Shown in pieces: positions 21,693 to 22,752 of a DNA stretch of 22,752 nt. The stretch covers positions 1 through 22,752 of the IMG/VR virus record IMGVR_UViG_3300018080_002750, one strand, 5' to 3'. A program made the position numbers and the translations under genes. Numbering within the stretch: position 1 is the first letter of the stretch; the number at the start of each line of letters is the position of its first letter. The notes below the pieces were generated by a model. That model worked only from the letters and a program-made list of their open reading frames with translations. It did no database searches and was not told the DNA's origin. The DNA is from a virus.

Positions 21693-22487
21693 TTATAAAA
21701 ATTTCTTTTTTTCTGTTTCTATATATTCCACTAGTTTATCGAATAGGCTTTTTGGGCATTCTTCAAAGGGTCGACTTCCAAGTATATTTTTTCGTATTTT
21801 CTCTCTTATGTCTGCCCAACCTTTTAATTCGCTATCTAAGAATTCTATTTCTGATGCAGAGAGCATTTTAATTGTTTCTGGTGGTTTTGGTTTACTTTGT
21901 ATATTATTGTTCTTCTGTGTTTGAATTTGTTGTTTAAGTTTTGGTTGGTAATTAGTTTTATGAATATTGTTTTTATTATAGTGCTTATTGGTTTCATTTG
22001 TTTTCTCAGGTGGATTTCCATCATTTTCTATAACATCGTCATTGATTGATATACCTAATAATCCTTGTAGTGAGTATCGTCTATGGTATGAGAGTGCGCT
22101 TCCATATGCTTGGATCATAGTTTTATTCATTGTATCTGCAATTACTTCTGTTAGAGATGATATATATTGTCCGCTAGAATGTCGTAGTTTTGTTCTAATA
22201 TATTTTTCTCCATTAATTTTTTCTTCGTTAGATGATATTGAAAAGCCGTTAGCTGCAAGGTGTGGTCTTGCCATTGTCATGATATCATCATAATCAGCGT
22301 ATTTACTTTTAAATCTAGGATTTTTTTTTGTTGGTATTACGGTTGTGAACTCACCCTGCATTTTACATAATGCAGGGCATAGTTTATCTAGACAGTCACT
22401 TTCAAGTTTTTCAGTATTGTTTATTTTTTCTCTAGCATCGATAACAGCATTTATAATTTCAATTAGATCTGCTTTATTTATTTCCAT
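21693..22487 (-). CDS. erf: ERF-family single-strand annealing recombination protein
   Basis: A 264-residue protein with a clear ERF-superfamily core at about 35-155: a hydrophobic helix with LCPALCKMQGEF, FKSKYADYDDIMTMARPHLAANGFSI, LRHSSGQYISS, and the hallmark YGSALSYHRRYSLQGLLGI followed by an acidic NDDV. ERF proteins bind single-stranded DNA and anneal complementary strands during phage recombination and genome circularisation. Residues about 157-205 are an Asn/Lys/Gln-rich linker, and 208-264 form a helical C-terminal domain (FLDSELKGWADIREKI...LFDKLVEYIETEKKKFL) that may interact with SSB or host partners (inference). The ribosome site AAAGGAAAG overlaps the end of the upstream gene. 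Transcription is opposite to the late operon, which fits an early gene. Confidence 0.85.
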   Translation of the reverse strand: MEINKADLIEIINAVIDAREKINNTEKLESDCLDKLCPALCKMQGEFTTVIPTKKNPRFKSKYADYDDIMTMARPHLAANGFSISSNEEKINGEKYIRTKLRHSSGQYISSLTEVIADTMNKTMIQAYGSALSYHRRYSLQGLLGISINDDVIENDGNPPEKTNETNKHYNKNNIHKTNYQPKLKQQIQTQKNNNIQSKPKPPETIKMLSASEIEFLDSELKGWADIREKIRKNILGSRPFEECPKSLFDKLVEYIETEKKKFL

Positions 22488-22496
22488 TGCTTTCCT

Positions 22497-22752
22497 TTAT
22501 ATTAAATTTAATTCATCAAGGAGATCTACATTATCATATTTATCTTTAGAGATATCATCAACGCAGTATTGCTGTGACATTGATAAGTCATAGTAACATC
22601 TTGGACAAAGTGATACCTTAAGTAATTCGGATGCAACATCATAAAGCATTTCACATTGCTTTTTAAGCATTATAATTTCTTTATCTTTATCTCCATCATT
22701 ATTCATATCTAGATGTTTTGGTTGTTGTTCAAGTTTCTTTTTTCTTTGTATA
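22497..22752 (-). CDS. Small CPRC-containing protein, 5' end outside window
   Basis: On the minus strand this frame is open from the window edge to the stop at 22497. An ATG at 22706 would give 69 residues (MNNDGDKDKEIIMLKKQ...), but no ribosome site precedes it, unlike the other minus-strand genes, so I think translation starts further upstream, beyond the window. The protein has a helical start, a CPRC motif at residues 34-37 counted from that ATG, further cysteines at 17 and 48, and an acidic C-terminus (DNVDLLDELNLI). It lies nine bases before the ERF gene and is presumably co-transcribed with it. Function unknown; a small zinc-binding early protein is possible. Confidence 0.55.
   Translation of the reverse strand, partial: IQRKKKLEQQPKHLDMNNDGDKDKEIIMLKKQCEMLYDVASELLKVSLCPRCYYDLSMSQQYCVDDISKDKYDNVDLLDELNLI

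Noticed and set aside
22321-22329. Run of nine T (A9 in the ERF coding strand) as a phase-variable or frameshift site.
   Set aside because: The frame is intact across it and encodes conserved TKKNPRF-type residues; similar A runs are common in this AT-rich DNA.
21574-22593. Plus-strand open frames opposite the ERF cluster.
   Set aside because: They are antisense to the ERF core, have hydrophobic shadow-like composition and lack convincing starts.
1-22752. tRNA genes, integrase and attachment sites.
   Set aside because: No cloverleaf-like sequence, tyrosine or serine recombinase motif or flanking direct repeat was found in the gaps, all of which are under about 100 bases.

Overview
This window reads as part of the genome of a tailed, most likely podovirus-like, bacteriophage (Caudoviricetes). 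It is AT-rich by eye and densely coded. Almost every gene is preceded by a clear purine-rich Shine-Dalgarno sequence, which argues for a host that uses SD-led translation and somewhat against Bacteroidota. No terminase, portal, capsid, integrase, polymerase, endolysin, tRNA or CRISPR array is visible, so the host and lifestyle cannot be fixed from this piece. No gene-free stretch exceeds about 100 bases.

Region 1 (1-4266, plus strand) is the end of a head-tail module: the 3' part of a structural protein with an FCCH-like beta domain, a lysine-rich 144-residue protein, a 330-residue head-tail adaptor or tail-tube-like protein, and a 697-residue protein resembling the P22 gp10 stabilisation/tail nozzle group. 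Region 2 (4263-4806) is a single reversed gene for a small beta-rich, probably host-binding protein, followed by an 88-base intergenic region with two perfect palindromes. Region 3 (4807-12193, plus) holds four genes of 278, 710, 379 and 1084 residues. They fit, by order, size, Gln-rich/coiled composition and glycine-zipper hydrophobic segments, an internal virion (DNA ejection) protein set.

Region 4 (12202-21181, plus) is a long array of adhesion genes. It contains a 72-residue membrane protein, a 922-residue repeat fiber, a 116-residue beta protein, and three fiber proteins with a shared C-terminal head (531, 214 and 203 residues). A 73-residue one-TM protein lies between two of those. A 52-residue GTG-start basic protein follows, then three C1q-like fiber proteins (218, 219 and 221 residues) and a 99-residue conserved-looking small protein. 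Most junctions in this region fuse the stop codon to the SD (TAGGAG), so the array looks like one translationally coupled late transcript. Its modules have been duplicated repeatedly: the last two C1q genes share 116 of 117 bases at their 5' ends.

Region 5 (21182-22752) starts with a hairpin that separates convergent transcripts. Beyond it a minus-strand cluster runs leftwards: a small CPRC-containing protein (cut by the window edge), an ERF-family single-strand annealing protein, and a 119-residue unknown with a CEKC motif. These would be early recombination genes, opposed to the late operon.

The points most worth following are the eight-gene fiber/adhesin array with recent module duplication, the higher-order ABC-ABC repeat in the 922-residue fiber, and the reversed gene that appears to have been inserted exactly at a stop-SD junction.
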